Assembly (NCBI GenBank): GCA_964467165.1
Contig: CAYXOL010000001.1
Location: 1 to 64,000, forward strand
Source: Clostridium_AD sp964467165
Lineage (GTDB): Bacteria > Bacillota > Clostridia > Clostridiales > Clostridiaceae
Direction of reading: 5' to 3'
DNA: 64,000 bases
The position numbers were made by a program, and so were the translations under genes. Numbering within the stretch: position 1 is the stretch's first letter; every line of letters begins with the position of its first letter. The notes beneath the pieces are model-generated. The model did no database searches. It had not been told where the DNA came from and worked only from the letters and a program-made list of their open reading frames with translations. Below are positions 1 through 9,146 of the stretch, piece by piece.

Positions 1-10
1 TTTTTAATAT

Positions 11-73
11 AGTGCCACCCACGTGGCAGGTGGCATGTGATTTATTGATGCCACTTGCCACGTGGGTGGCACT
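11..73. repeat. Long palindromic repeat, copy 1
   Basis: Two 25-nt arms (11-35 and 49-73) are inverted copies with a single G-T wobble, separated by 13 nt. The arms contain GTGCCACCC and GTGGCA blocks. The same unit recurs as a near-perfect palindrome at 62542-62598 and as one arm at 6056-6079. It follows the livF stop codon, so the transcript would fold into a very stable hairpin. It lacks a clear U-tract on the minus strand, so it is not a standard terminator. It is GC-rich against AT-rich surroundings. Confidence 0.9.
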
Positions 74-80
74 TTTCTTA

Positions 81-794
81 TTAAACACTTTCGCCTAAAT
101 AAGCCTTCTTTACATCTTCATTGCTTAGTAATTCTTTACCAGTTCCTTTAATAGTAATTCTTCCAGTTTCAATTACATATCCAATATCTGCAATTTTCAA
201 TGCAGCATTGGCATTTTGTTCAATTAACAAAATTGTTACACCTTGATTATTAATTTCTTTAATAATATTAAAAACGTCTTTAATAATTAAAGGTGCAAGA
301 CCTAAAGAAGGTTCATCCATCATTAATAACTTAGGTCTTGACATTAACGCCCTGCCAATGGCAAGCATTTGTTGTTCTCCCCCAGAGAGGGTTCCTGATT
401 GTTGCCATATTCTTTCCTTTAACCTGGGGAAAAGAGTATATACCCACTCCATATCCGCCTTAATTTCCTTTTCATTCTTTCTGGAATATGCTCCAAGTTT
501 CAGATTTTCTAGCACAGTAAGGTCTCCAAAAATCCTTCTTCCCTCAGGAACCAAAGTTATTCCGTGCCTAACTATATTTTGAGGTTTAATTAGGCTCAAA
601 TCCTTATCTAGATACTTAATTGTTCCACTGTTAGGTTTAACTAGGCCTACTACAGAACGAAGCATGGTACTTTTCCCAGCACCATTGGCACCAACTAAGG
701 TCACAATTTTACCTTCTTCAACCTCAATATTTGCTCCTCTTAATGCTTCAATTCCTCCATAGGAAACTACTAAATCCTCAATTTTAAGCATCAT
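81..794 (-). CDS. livF: Branched-chain amino acid ABC transporter ATPase LivF
   Basis: This is the second ATP-binding subunit of a HAAT-family importer and works at the cytoplasmic face with LivG. The sequence shows Walker A GANGAGKST, signature LSGGEQQ and Walker B LLMMDEPSLG, and its length is normal for LivF. The start is ambiguous among clustered ATG codons at 800, 794 and 791. The GGGGGTGA ribosome-binding site is spaced best for 794, so I use that. It overlaps the end of livG by a few codons, indicating translational coupling, and it is the last gene of the liv operon. Confidence 0.93.
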   Translation of the reverse strand: MMLKIEDLVVSYGGIEALRGANIEVEEGKIVTLVGANGAGKSTMLRSVVGLVKPNSGTIKYLDKDLSLIKPQNIVRHGITLVPEGRRIFGDLTVLENLKLGAYSRKNEKEIKADMEWVYTLFPRLKERIWQQSGTLSGGEQQMLAIGRALMSRPKLLMMDEPSLGLAPLIIKDVFNIIKEINNQGVTILLIEQNANAALKIADIGYVIETGRITIKGTGKELLSNEDVKKAYLGESV

Positions 795-1569
795 CTTCAT
801 TCACCCCCAAATATGCCTGTATAACCCTTTCGTTATTTTGAATATCATATGGGCATCCTTCAGCTATTGTAATTCCATAATCAAGAACATAAATCCTATC
901 TGATATACCCATTACAACCTGCATATGATGTTCTATCATAAATATGGTTAACTTAAACTCATCTCTAATTTCTTTAATAAAATTCGTTAAATCTTCCGTT
1001 TCTTTTGGATTCATTCCTGCTGCTGGCTCATCTAGAAGCAAAACCTCAGGACTTGTGGCCATGGCCCTAGCTATTTCAAGTCGTCTTTGCTTTCCATAAG
1101 GAAGAGAATGTGCCTTTTCATCTTTCAAATCAAATAATCCTACTTTCTTAAGCAAGTTAAGGGAATGTTCCATCATTTGCTTCTCTTCCCTTTTATACCT
1201 GGGAAGTCTAAGAATTGCTTCCATAAAATTCGATTTTAGGTGTAGGTGATTTGCAATTAGAACATTGTCTAAAACAGATAAATCTTTAAACAGTCTTATA
1301 TTTTGAAACGTTCTTGCAATGCCAGTTTTAGCAATTAAATCTGGCCTCATTCCTGTTATATCTTTAGTATTAAAATAAATTTTTCCTGCGGTTGGAGTAT
1401 ATACACCAGTTATTATATTAAAGGCTGTAGTTTTGCCAGCACCATTTGGTCCTATTAAAGCTACTATTTCACCCTTATTCAAATTAAGGTTAAAATCCTT
1501 TACTGCAGTAAGTCCTCCAAACTGCATTTTCACGTTATCTATGGTTAATACCGTATTTACATCTGACAT
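784..1569 (-). CDS. livG: Branched-chain amino acid ABC transporter ATPase LivG
   Basis: First ATP-binding subunit of the liv importer. Walker A is GPNGAGKTT, the signature is the variant LPYGKQRRLEIARA typical of LivG, and Walker B is VLLLDEPAAG followed by the long LivG-type C-terminal tail. The 261-residue length is usual for the family. The ATG follows an AAGGAGG site located in the end of livM, whose stop shares the position of this start. Substrate specificity (Leu/Ile/Val or another amino acid) cannot be told from sequence alone. Confidence 0.94.
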   Translation of the reverse strand: MSDVNTVLTIDNVKMQFGGLTAVKDFNLNLNKGEIVALIGPNGAGKTTAFNIITGVYTPTAGKIYFNTKDITGMRPDLIAKTGIARTFQNIRLFKDLSVLDNVLIANHLHLKSNFMEAILRLPRYKREEKQMMEHSLNLLKKVGLFDLKDEKAHSLPYGKQRRLEIARAMATSPEVLLLDEPAAGMNPKETEDLTNFIKEIRDEFKLTIFMIEHHMQVVMGISDRIYVLDYGITIAEGCPYDIQNNERVIQAYLGVNEDDA

Positions 1570-2621
1570 TATTTATCGCCTCCTTTTTCAGATGGCTTTC
1601 TGCTAAATTTCTCTATTATTTTGTCAAAACTAAATTCCCTTGTCCCCATAAGCCCATGCCTGAAAAAGATTACTACAATCATAAGTAGTGCAGAAAATAC
1701 AACCATCCTAAGACCAGGTATTCCTTGAATTGTTATAAATCCAAAATTCATACTCTCATCAAGAAATCTTAATGCTTCTCCTGCAATTGTTACAATGAAA
1801 GCTGCAATAATTGATCCTGTAATACTGCCCATACCCCCAAGCACAATAATAAGTAGTATATTAAAGGTTAAAATAAACCTAAACATAAGTGGATCTATGG
1901 TGCCTAATAAATTTCCTAAAAGTCCACCTCCTATACCAGCAAAGAAGGCTCCAATGGTAAATGCCAACACTTTATGTTTAAATAAATTTATCCCCATACT
2001 TTCTGCAGCTATCTCATCTTCTCGTATTGCTTTTAATGCTCTCCCATAGGAACTATTTATGAGAAGAGTAATAATTACTACAGTAACCACAGCCGTTCCG
2101 AAGGTCCACCATATATTTGTGGTGTCAGGAATTCCTTTTAGTCCTAAGGCTCCATTAGTCAATGTTTGTGTGTTTGTAAATACAACTCTTATAATTTCTG
2201 AAAACCCTAAAGTTGCTATAGCCAAATAGTCTCCTTTTAATCTAAGCACTGGTGTTGCAATCAAATATCCAACAAAAGCTGAAACAAGTCCTGCAATAAT
2301 AAGTGCTGGAAAAAACGGCAATGTTAAATTTGCTAAGGGTTTGATTATAGGTGCCAGAAAAAAATTCTGAGCCTTCATTTCTGGGGACATGGTTAGTAGT
2401 GCTGTAGCATAAGCCCCTACTGCCATAAATCCAGCATGTCCTAATGAAAACAGTCCTGTAAAGCCATTTACCAAGTTCATACTTAATGCAAGTATTACAT
2501 AAATGGCACATAAATTTAATATTCTAGTATTATATTGGTCCAAATTTTTATTTATAAATATTAGTGCTATTAATAAGATCAGCATAGAAATTAATGTTAA
2601 AATCAAATTTTTCTTTTTCAT
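1569..2621 (-). CDS. livM: Branched-chain amino acid ABC transporter permease LivM
   Basis: Multi-spanning permease of about 350 residues. It carries the LivM signatures NGFTGLFSLGHAGFMAVGAY near the N-terminus and an EAA-like cytoplasmic loop (GRALKAIREDEIAAESMGIN) in the second half, where the ATPase docks. The hydrophobic N-terminus is probably a non-cleaved membrane anchor. It pairs with LivH to form the channel and sits 3 nt after livH. Confidence 0.93.
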   Translation of the reverse strand: MKKKNLILTLISMLILLIALIFINKNLDQYNTRILNLCAIYVILALSMNLVNGFTGLFSLGHAGFMAVGAYATALLTMSPEMKAQNFFLAPIIKPLANLTLPFFPALIIAGLVSAFVGYLIATPVLRLKGDYLAIATLGFSEIIRVVFTNTQTLTNGALGLKGIPDTTNIWWTFGTAVVTVVIITLLINSSYGRALKAIREDEIAAESMGINLFKHKVLAFTIGAFFAGIGGGLLGNLLGTIDPLMFRFILTFNILLIIVLGGMGSITGSIIAAFIVTIAGEALRFLDESMNFGFITIQGIPGLRMVVFSALLMIVVIFFRHGLMGTREFSFDKIIEKFSRKPSEKGGDK

Positions 2622-2624
2622 ATT

Positions 2625-3518
2625 CTACACCTTCTCCGATATTTTTTCGCCCATTATACCAGTTGGCTTAAGTAGTAGGATAACAATAAGCATTATAAAA
2701 GCAAAGGCATCTCTATATCCTGATAGATTTTGAAAAAATGCAACAAGCATAATTTCACCAACACCTAAAATAAATCCTCCGATAACAGCACCTTTAATGT
2801 TTCCTATTCCGCCAATAACAGCTGCTATAAAACACTTAAGTCCTGGCATAACGCCCATAAGTGGAAGAAGTGATGGAAATTTAAGCGCCCACAATAATGC
2901 ACCTACAGATGCAAGTACAGAACCAATTCCAAAGGTGAATGAAATTGTCTTATTTACATCTATTCCCATAAGTCCTGCAGTTTCATAATCTTTTGAAACT
3001 GCTCTCATTGCCATTCCACTCTTTGTATGATTAATCAAATATAGAAGTGAAAATAAAAGAACTAGAGTAACTACAGGAATAACAAAGGTTAATCTCTGCA
3101 CAGATATATTCCCAATTTGAACCATTTTATCAAAAATTCCCGGGGTAGGAAAAGGCTTTGGTCTTCCTCCAAATAATACAATTGCTACATTTTCCAAAAG
3201 AAAAGAGGCACCAATGGCAGAGATCATAATTGAAATTTTGGGTGCCCCTCTAAGAGGTCTATAAGCAGTTCTCTCAATTAACATTCCTAGTACTCCAGTC
3301 AAAATAATCGCTATTATAAAGGAGAAATACCAGGGTAACATAAAGGTTGTTACTCCATAAAAAGCAAAGTAAGTTGCCATCATAAAAATATCCCCATGAG
3401 CAAAGTTTATAAGTCTTAATATTCCATAAACCATTGTATATCCAATTGCAATTAGTGCATACAAACTGCCGAGAGAAATCCCGTTAGTTAGATGTTGCAA
3501 AAATGTATCTAAACTCAT
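2625..3518 (-). CDS. livH: Branched-chain amino acid ABC transporter permease LivH
   Basis: Permease of 297 residues, almost entirely hydrophobic, with the LivH N-terminal signature (GISLGSLYALIAIGYTMVYG, LRLINFAHGD) and an EAA-like loop (GMAMRAVSKDYETAGLMGID). The ATG is preceded by a strong GGGGGAGGA site. It forms a heterodimer with LivM. An intergenic hairpin separates it from livJ. Confidence 0.94.
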   Translation of the reverse strand: MSLDTFLQHLTNGISLGSLYALIAIGYTMVYGILRLINFAHGDIFMMATYFAFYGVTTFMLPWYFSFIIAIILTGVLGMLIERTAYRPLRGAPKISIMISAIGASFLLENVAIVLFGGRPKPFPTPGIFDKMVQIGNISVQRLTFVIPVVTLVLLFSLLYLINHTKSGMAMRAVSKDYETAGLMGIDVNKTISFTFGIGSVLASVGALLWALKFPSLLPLMGVMPGLKCFIAAVIGGIGNIKGAVIGGFILGVGEIMLVAFFQNLSGYRDAFAFIMLIVILLLKPTGIMGEKISEKV

Positions 3519-3549
3519 ATGTCCTCCCCCTCACACTATTATTAAGTAC

Positions 3550-3583
3550 AATACGCTTCACACCATTTTGATGGAAGCGTATT
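3550..3583 (-). promoter_or_regulatory. Intercistronic hairpin between livJ and livH
   Basis: A perfect 10-bp inverted repeat (AATACGCTTC and GAAGCGTATT) has a 14-nt loop that itself holds a short CAT/ATG stem. It is not followed by a U-run on the minus strand, so it is more likely a transcript-stabilising or partially terminating element than a full terminator. Such hairpins commonly sit between a binding-protein gene and its permease genes and allow excess binding protein; that role is an inference here. Confidence 0.55.
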
Positions 3584-3597
3584 ATTTTATATGGCTA

Positions 3598-4767
3598 TTA
3601 TTTAATAGGCTCTATAACTTCCTTAAATGTAAATTTTCCATCTTTAACCTCTTTAATTACGGCACTCTTTACAGCATTTCTATTTTCATCAAAGTTAATA
3701 ACTCCAGCTGCACCTTGGAAGTCTTTGGTCTTAGCAAGTTCATCCCTTAATTTAACTGAATCTGCAGAGCCAACTCTTTTAATTCCGTCTAAGAGTATGA
3801 TATAAGCATCATAACCAAGAGCTGCTACAGCTGCAGGTTCTTTTCCGTTATATTCTTTTCGGTATGCATCTAGGAACACTTGTGATTCTTTTGTAATTGG
3901 CTTCTCAGTAGCAAAAAATGTGGAGAATGTTGCTCCTTCTACAGCTTCTTTACCTGTTGTTATAAATTCTGGCGTTTCCCAAGTATCTCCGCCAATAAAG
4001 GGTGTGGTTATTCCCAGCTGCCTTGCTTGTCTTATTACTAATGCAGATTCTGTAAAGTTACCAGGTGCAAAAATAGCGTCTGGATTTTTAGCTTTTAAAT
4101 TTGTAAGTTGCGCTGTGAAATCTTGATCTCCTGTATTATAGTTTGTAACTGCAACAATGCAATCTGGGTCCCCTGTTAATTTCTTAAAGGAATCTGTAAA
4201 ATATTTTGCAAGTCCAATTGCATAATCATTAGATACTTCTTGAACGATGGCAACCTTTTTAGCCTTTAATGTATTGAATGCATAATTGGCCATAACCGTT
4301 CCTTGGAAAGGGTCTATAAAACATACTCTGAAGTAATATTCATTTCCTAGTGTCACAAGTGGATTTGTACAGGAAGTTCCCATTGTAGGAATCTGTGCTT
4401 TCTTAACTATATCTCCTGCAGCCATAGATAGTGAACTTCCCCAGCTTCCAATTATGGCTGTAACCTTTTCTTTAGTAACCAATCTTGAGGCTGCATTTGC
4501 TGCTTCCACTTTATCTGACTTATTATCTACAAGTACAAGTTCTACTTTCTTCCCTAGCACCTCAGGGTAAAGTTTGTTTGCTAGCTTTATACCTTCTATT
4601 TCTAGTGCCCCTCCAGCTGCATTTGCTCCAGTCATAGGTTCGAAAACTCCAATTTTAATTACATCGTTATCTGTTGCGATCTTATCTGTTGTTTTTTTAG
4701 CGCAACCGCTGAGTCCCATTGTGGCTATCATAAGAGCCATAAGCATAATTGATATTTTCTTTTTCAT
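3598..4767 (-). CDS. livJ: Branched-chain amino acid ABC transporter substrate-binding lipoprotein LivJ
   Basis: Periplasmic-binding-protein-like type I receptor anchored as a lipoprotein: Lys-rich N-terminus, hydrophobic stretch and lipobox LSGC. The start is set at the ATG at 4767, which follows an AGGGGGG site; the upstream TTG would place that site inside the gene. The mature part shows the Leu/Ile/Val-binding layout (IKIGVFEPMTG, AIIGSWGSSLS, GYDAYIILLDG). It is first in the liv operon and delivers ligand to LivHM. Confidence 0.93.
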   Translation of the reverse strand: MKKKISIMLMALMIATMGLSGCAKKTTDKIATDNDVIKIGVFEPMTGANAAGGALEIEGIKLANKLYPEVLGKKVELVLVDNKSDKVEAANAASRLVTKEKVTAIIGSWGSSLSMAAGDIVKKAQIPTMGTSCTNPLVTLGNEYYFRVCFIDPFQGTVMANYAFNTLKAKKVAIVQEVSNDYAIGLAKYFTDSFKKLTGDPDCIVAVTNYNTGDQDFTAQLTNLKAKNPDAIFAPGNFTESALVIRQARQLGITTPFIGGDTWETPEFITTGKEAVEGATFSTFFATEKPITKESQVFLDAYRKEYNGKEPAAVAALGYDAYIILLDGIKRVGSADSVKLRDELAKTKDFQGAAGVINFDENRNAVKSAVIKEVKDGKFTFKEVIEPIK

Positions 4768-4913
4768 TTTTGCCCCCCTACTCAATAAAATTTTATTTAT
4801 TTTCTCAATTCTATTAATATAAGTATTATGCTTTCAACTTCACCTTTATGACTTTATTGCTAATTTTTACAATATGTTGTCTTGATTTTATTCGAAAAAA
4901 GAACAATAAGATT

Positions 4914-4965
4914 AAAAAAAATAGAGCAAGCAGATAAATATTTATCAACTTGCCCTATTTTTTTT
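4914..4965 (-). terminator. Intrinsic terminator after the SDR gene
   Basis: A-run and T-run flank a stem (TAGAGCAAG with CTTGCCCTA, one mismatch) whose loop holds a second perfect palindrome, GATAAATATTTATC. Poly-A on the left gives a U-tract for minus-strand transcripts, so it ends the gene at 5016-6032 and insulates livJ. Confidence 0.8.
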
Positions 4966-5015
4966 ATGTGATAGACTATACATCTATACTCTAGGTCAAT
5001 TTTCTTACAACTCTT

Positions 5016-6032
5016 TTATAAACTTTTAAAATATTTTAAAGCTTCTTGTTTTGACTTGATTATTTTATCACAGAAAAGGTCGAATTCCGCGTCTGCTATT
5101 TGTAATTCAGGATGAGCTAAAATGTAATTAATCGAAAGTTTAACTCCTTGATCAAATCTCACTGTTGCAACAAAACCCGGAACTAACCTCTTAATTTTAC
5201 TATTATCAAAAACTACACTATTGGCCTTGTCTCCTATTAATCCACCCTCAAAATTAGCTTCACATTGAACTAAAAAGTCCGAAGTAATATGTACCTTTTT
5301 AACTTCAATATTAAGCGCGTCTCCAATACAATCATATATATTATCCCAAGTTATAGCTTCATCAGAAGTTATATGAACGGCTTCTCCTATTGCTGCATGA
5401 TTTCCCATTATTCCAACAAACGCCTTTGCAAAATCAGAATTGTGAGTTATGGTCCATAGGGAAGTGCCATCACCATGAATAATAACCGGTTTCCCTTTCA
5501 TTATTCTATCAATAACCTGCCATGCACCATTTTTACCGTGTATAGCTAGTGGAAGTCCACTTTCGCCATAGGTATGGCTTGGGCGAATTATAGTTATAGG
5601 AAAATTATTTTCCCTATATTCGTCTATTAATATATCTTCACAGGCTATTTTATCACGAGAATACTTCCAATAAGGATTGGCCAGGGGAGTGCTTTCAGTG
5701 ATTTTATAGTGTGACAAAGGCTTCTGATAGGCAGAAGCTGAACTTATACAAATAAACTGCTTTGTTTTTCCACTAAAAAGTCTAATATCCCTTTGAATCT
5801 GTGAAGGTTCAAAGGCAATAAAATCAGCTACCACATCAAATTTCATATCACGAATAAGTTCAGATACCAATATTTCATCATTAATATCAGCAGTTATGAC
5901 CCTTGCCCCATCTGGAACTCTGCTTGCATTATTCCCACGATTTATAAGGTAAAGTTCCCATCCCTTTTCAATTGCTAGTTTTGATATGGCACTGCTAATA
6001 GTTCCTGTTCCACCAATAAATAAAGCCTTCAT
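5016..6032 (-). CDS. NAD(P)-dependent epimerase/dehydratase-like protein (extended SDR)
   Basis: Rossmann-fold protein of 338 residues. It has an N-terminal nucleotide-binding motif of the form GGTGTISSAI, an ADI-type acidic turn, an FICISSASAYQKP strand and a candidate Tyr-x3-Lys (YSRDK) in the middle. This fits the extended SDR epimerase/dehydratase superfamily, but the glycine motif is atypical (TIS in place of FIG). The substrate is unknown; a nucleotide sugar or another sugar derivative is possible. The start ATG follows GGAGGG. The gene stands alone, divergent from the SGNH hydrolase gene, with a half copy of the palindromic repeat in its leader. Confidence 0.8.
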   Translation of the reverse strand: MKALFIGGTGTISSAISKLAIEKGWELYLINRGNNASRVPDGARVITADINDEILVSELIRDMKFDVVADFIAFEPSQIQRDIRLFSGKTKQFICISSASAYQKPLSHYKITESTPLANPYWKYSRDKIACEDILIDEYRENNFPITIIRPSHTYGESGLPLAIHGKNGAWQVIDRIMKGKPVIIHGDGTSLWTITHNSDFAKAFVGIMGNHAAIGEAVHITSDEAITWDNIYDCIGDALNIEVKKVHITSDFLVQCEANFEGGLIGDKANSVVFDNSKIKRLVPGFVATVRFDQGVKLSINYILAHPELQIADAEFDLFCDKIIKSKQEALKYFKSL

Positions 6033-6055
6033 TAAATCCCTCCATTTTTAAATAT

Positions 6056-6079
6056 GTGCCACCCACGTGGCAAGTGGCA
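6056..6079. repeat. Solo half copy of the palindromic repeat
   Basis: A 24-nt block matches one arm of the repeats at 11-73 and 62542-62598 almost exactly, but no inverted partner follows. It lies about 24 nt upstream of the SDR start codon, so it is probably in the leader or promoter of that gene. Confidence 0.85.
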
Positions 6080-6211
6080 AATTAATGTATCTTATTTATC
6101 TATGATAACATAAATTTTATAGTCTTTATATTTTTTTTATATAAAAGTGGTAAACTCAATTTGTAGATTGTAGTTACATTAATTTATCAATAAATTTCTT
6201 TTTTTCGTATT

Positions 6212-6255
6212 ACTAGATAATATAATATTTATTATCTAGTTTCGATAACTAGATA
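6212..6255. promoter_or_regulatory. Operator-like cluster of three TATCTAGTT half-sites
   Basis: A perfect 11-bp inverted repeat (ACTAGATAATA at 6212-6222 and TATTATCTAGT at 6230-6240) shares its right half with a second inverted repeat (TATCTAGTT at 6233-6241 and AACTAGATA at 6247-6255). The alternating half-sites lie in the 311-nt spacer between divergent genes, as expected for a dimeric regulator. The rest of the spacer is AT-rich with only the repeat at 6056. No regulator gene is adjacent. Confidence 0.6.
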
Positions 6256-6343
6256 TTGTGTTTTTTATAATTGCGTGATATATTATTAGTATGTAATGAA
6301 TGAATATTTCAAATAAACTAATATTATTTTACGGAGGTAAATT

Positions 6344-7060
6344 ATGGATATAAAAGATAGTTACGTTGTTGTAACCTATGGTGATTCTATTACAAAAGGT
6401 ATTATTTACGATGAGGAAAAATCTAAATATGCAACATTAAAAGAAAACTTTACTAATATTGTTGGAAATAAAATAAAGGGGCAAGCTTACAACGCAGGTA
6501 AATTTGGTAGTACTATTATTCGAGGTGCTAGTAAAATATACAGAGATGTCATTAATAAATCTCCAGATATCGTTTTAATAGAATTTGGTGGTAATGACTG
6601 TGATTATAATTGGAATGACATTGCTAAAAATCCTGACGACGAATACAAACCAAATACTGATATTTCTACTTTTCGTGAAACACTGTGTGCAATGATAGAA
6701 ACATTGAAAACTAATCACATATTACCTGTGCTTATGACTTTGCCACCACTGGATTCTCTAAAATACTTCAAATGGATTACTAAGGAAGACTCTTTTGCAG
6801 AGAAAAATATTTTACATTGGTTAGGAACAAAGGATGCTCTTTTCAACTGGCAAAGTTCATATAATAAAATCATTACTGAAGTAGCTAAGGAAACTAGTAC
6901 TGTGCTGATAGATGTAAGAACAGAGTTTTTAAGACATATAAATTACAGTGAGTTTTTATGTAAGGATGGCATACATCCAAATCTTCAAGGTCAATCATTA
7001 ATAGCTACTGTCATATTAAAATTTATAAGTGAAAACTATAATTTTTTATTACAAGGATAA
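6344..7060 (+). CDS. SGNH/GDSL-family hydrolase
   Basis: The protein has 238 residues and no signal peptide, so it is probably cytoplasmic. SGNH blocks are visible: GDSITKG near residue 14 (catalytic Ser), an asparagine or glycine block in the middle, GGND near residue 85, and DGIHPN near residue 210 (catalytic Asp and His). It is likely an esterase or lipase-like hydrolase; the substrate is unknown. The start is supported by a GGAGGT site 8 nt upstream. It is monocistronic and closed by its own terminator. Confidence 0.88.
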   Translation: MDIKDSYVVVTYGDSITKGIIYDEEKSKYATLKENFTNIVGNKIKGQAYNAGKFGSTIIRGASKIYRDVINKSPDIVLIEFGGNDCDYNWNDIAKNPDDEYKPNTDISTFRETLCAMIETLKTNHILPVLMTLPPLDSLKYFKWITKEDSFAEKNILHWLGTKDALFNWQSSYNKIITEVAKETSTVLIDVRTEFLRHINYSEFLCKDGIHPNLQGQSLIATVILKFISENYNFLLQG

Positions 7061-7067
7061 CTAATTT

Positions 7068-7115
7068 AAGGCTATGTATCCATTAAAAAGAATGGTTACA
7101 TAGCCTTATTTACAT
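7068..7115 (+). terminator. Intrinsic terminator after the SGNH hydrolase gene
   Basis: A 17-bp stem with one mismatch (AAGGCTATGTA with TACATAGCCTT at its base) has a 6-nt A-rich loop and is followed by a T-rich tract. It lies between convergent genes and may also slow transcription from the opposite side. Confidence 0.88.
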
Positions 7116-7124
7116 TTTTTTTAT

Positions 7125-9146
7125 TTATACCACTTCATTATTTAGGTTTGCTCCAGAAAACTGACTATTATAAAGATCTGCATAGAAGCCATTTTTGGCA
7201 AGAAGTTCATTATGACTCCCCATCTCAATAATGCTTCCCTTATTCATAACTAATATTAACTCAGCATCTCTAATTGTAGAAAGTCTATGTGCAATTACAA
7301 AACTTGTTCTATTATGCATAAGTTCTGTCATAGCCTTTTGTATATAAACTTCTGTTCTAGAGTCAACGTTACTTGTAGCTTCATCAAGTATCATAATAGT
7401 TGGATTTGCAAGTATTGCCCTTGCTATAGTAAGAAGTTGTTTTTGACCTTGTGATATATTTGAAGCTTCTTCATTTAATATTGTATTATATCCATCTGGA
7501 AGAGTTTTTATAAAGTGATGTGCATGAGCTGTTTTTGCAGCTATCATAACGTCCTCTTCCGTTGCGCCCTCTTTACCATATGCAATATTATCCATTATTG
7601 TACCATTAAAGAGCCAAGTATCCTGAAGTACCATACCAAACATATTACGCAGTTCACCACGTTTTATATCTCTTATATCCACTCCATCAACTGTAATCTT
7701 CCCACCATCTATTTCATAGAAACGCATAAGTAGGTTAACAAGAGTAGTTTTACCAGCACCTGTTGGTCCAACAATCGCAATTGTATGTCCTCTTTTTACA
7801 TCTAGGTTCATGTTTCCAATAAGAGGTTCCTCAATTTTATAGCTAAAGTTAACATTTTCAAACTTAACCTCACCCTTAGGTAATTCTATAAGTTTAGCGT
7901 TATCAGCGTCTGGCAACTCTTCAATTTCATCCAACAGTTCAAAAACACGTTCAGCAGATGCAACTGTAGATTGTAATATATTAGCAATATTTGCAGTTTG
8001 GACTATTGGTTGAGTAAACTGACTAGAATACTGAACAAAGGCTTGAATATCACCAATAGTGATTCTTCCTTGTGTTGCTAAATAACCACCAACAACACAA
8101 ACTATTACATATCCTATGTTACTAACAAATCTCATCATAGGCATTATTATTCCTGATATGAACTGAGCTTTCCACCCTGAATTATATAATCTATCATTAA
8201 TCTTTTTAAACTCTTCAATTGAATCCTTCTCATGTCCAAAAGACTTAACAATCTTGTGGCCAGTGTACATTTCTTCAACATGACCATTAAGTGCCCCAAT
8301 CTCTTTCTGTTGTGCTGCAAAATATTTTTGAGATCTTTTTGCAACAAAAGCTGTCACCACAATATATAGTGGTAAAGTTAAAATAACCACAAGTGTTAGT
8401 AGTGGGCTTATTGTAAGCATCATAATGATAACACCAATTATAGTAACAATAGAGGTAACAAGTTGAGTAAGACTTTGTTGAAGTGTGGTTGAAATATTAT
8501 CAATATCATTAGTTACACGACTTAAGATCTCACCATGTGTTCTTGCATCAAAGAATTTAAGAGGCAATAGTGAAAGCTTCACATCTACATCTTTACGTAG
8601 TTTATAAACTGTTTTCTGCGCAACTCCAGCCATAATATATTGTTGAAGAAACCCGAAAACTGTACTTATCACATATAATGCAAGTAATAATAAAATAATA
8701 TTTCTTATATAAGTAAAATCTATCTTTCCACCATTTAAATCCATTATCTTTGAAATTCCAGCTTTAATTTGTGCTAAACTCTCAACTACTTTTGGACTTT
8801 TGGCAGACGCAGGATTAGCCTTTATTGCAGCTGTTATTTTATCTTGCTGTGAAATAAGTTGCATAAGCCCAAATTTACTCATGATACCTTCAAATAGTTT
8901 AGTTATAGCTTTTCCTGATATCTTAGGTCCAACTATGGAAAAAACAGTACTGACAATTGCAAATATAAAAACTAGTATGAAATTAAATCTTTGTGGCTTT
9001 AAATAACTTAAAAGTCTTTTTAAAGTCCCTTTGAAATCTTTTGCTTTCACTATAGGACCGGAGAAGGATCCCATTGGGCCACCACCTGGCCCTCCCATTC
9101 CGCCTCCAGAACCTCTGCCTGATTTACTTTTATTATTTTCGCTCAT
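7125..9146 (-). CDS. Heterodimeric ABC exporter subunit, catalytic-site half
   Basis: Type IV ABC exporter half-transporter of 673 residues. It has a Gly-rich N-terminal tail, six membrane segments with a large insertion between TM1 and TM2 (about residues 80-145), then an ATPase domain. That domain has Walker A GPTGAGKT (about 460-467), Walker B IMILDEA with the catalytic Glu (about 589), and switch His (about 620). The signature is the non-canonical ISQGQ (about 564). The changes complement those in the partner at 9143-10918, giving one competent and one degenerate ATP site, as in TM287/288- or BmrCD-type exporters. Start and stop overlap the partner (ATGA). The substrate is unknown, probably drugs or lipids. 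Confidence 0.92.
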   Translation of the reverse strand: MSENNKSKSGRGSGGGMGGPGGGPMGSFSGPIVKAKDFKGTLKRLLSYLKPQRFNFILVFIFAIVSTVFSIVGPKISGKAITKLFEGIMSKFGLMQLISQQDKITAAIKANPASAKSPKVVESLAQIKAGISKIMDLNGGKIDFTYIRNIILLLLALYVISTVFGFLQQYIMAGVAQKTVYKLRKDVDVKLSLLPLKFFDARTHGEILSRVTNDIDNISTTLQQSLTQLVTSIVTIIGVIIMMLTISPLLTLVVILTLPLYIVVTAFVAKRSQKYFAAQQKEIGALNGHVEEMYTGHKIVKSFGHEKDSIEEFKKINDRLYNSGWKAQFISGIIMPMMRFVSNIGYVIVCVVGGYLATQGRITIGDIQAFVQYSSQFTQPIVQTANIANILQSTVASAERVFELLDEIEELPDADNAKLIELPKGEVKFENVNFSYKIEEPLIGNMNLDVKRGHTIAIVGPTGAGKTTLVNLLMRFYEIDGGKITVDGVDIRDIKRGELRNMFGMVLQDTWLFNGTIMDNIAYGKEGATEEDVMIAAKTAHAHHFIKTLPDGYNTILNEEASNISQGQKQLLTIARAILANPTIMILDEATSNVDSRTEVYIQKAMTELMHNRTSFVIAHRLSTIRDAELILVMNKGSIIEMGSHNELLAKNGFYADLYNSQFSGANLNNEVV

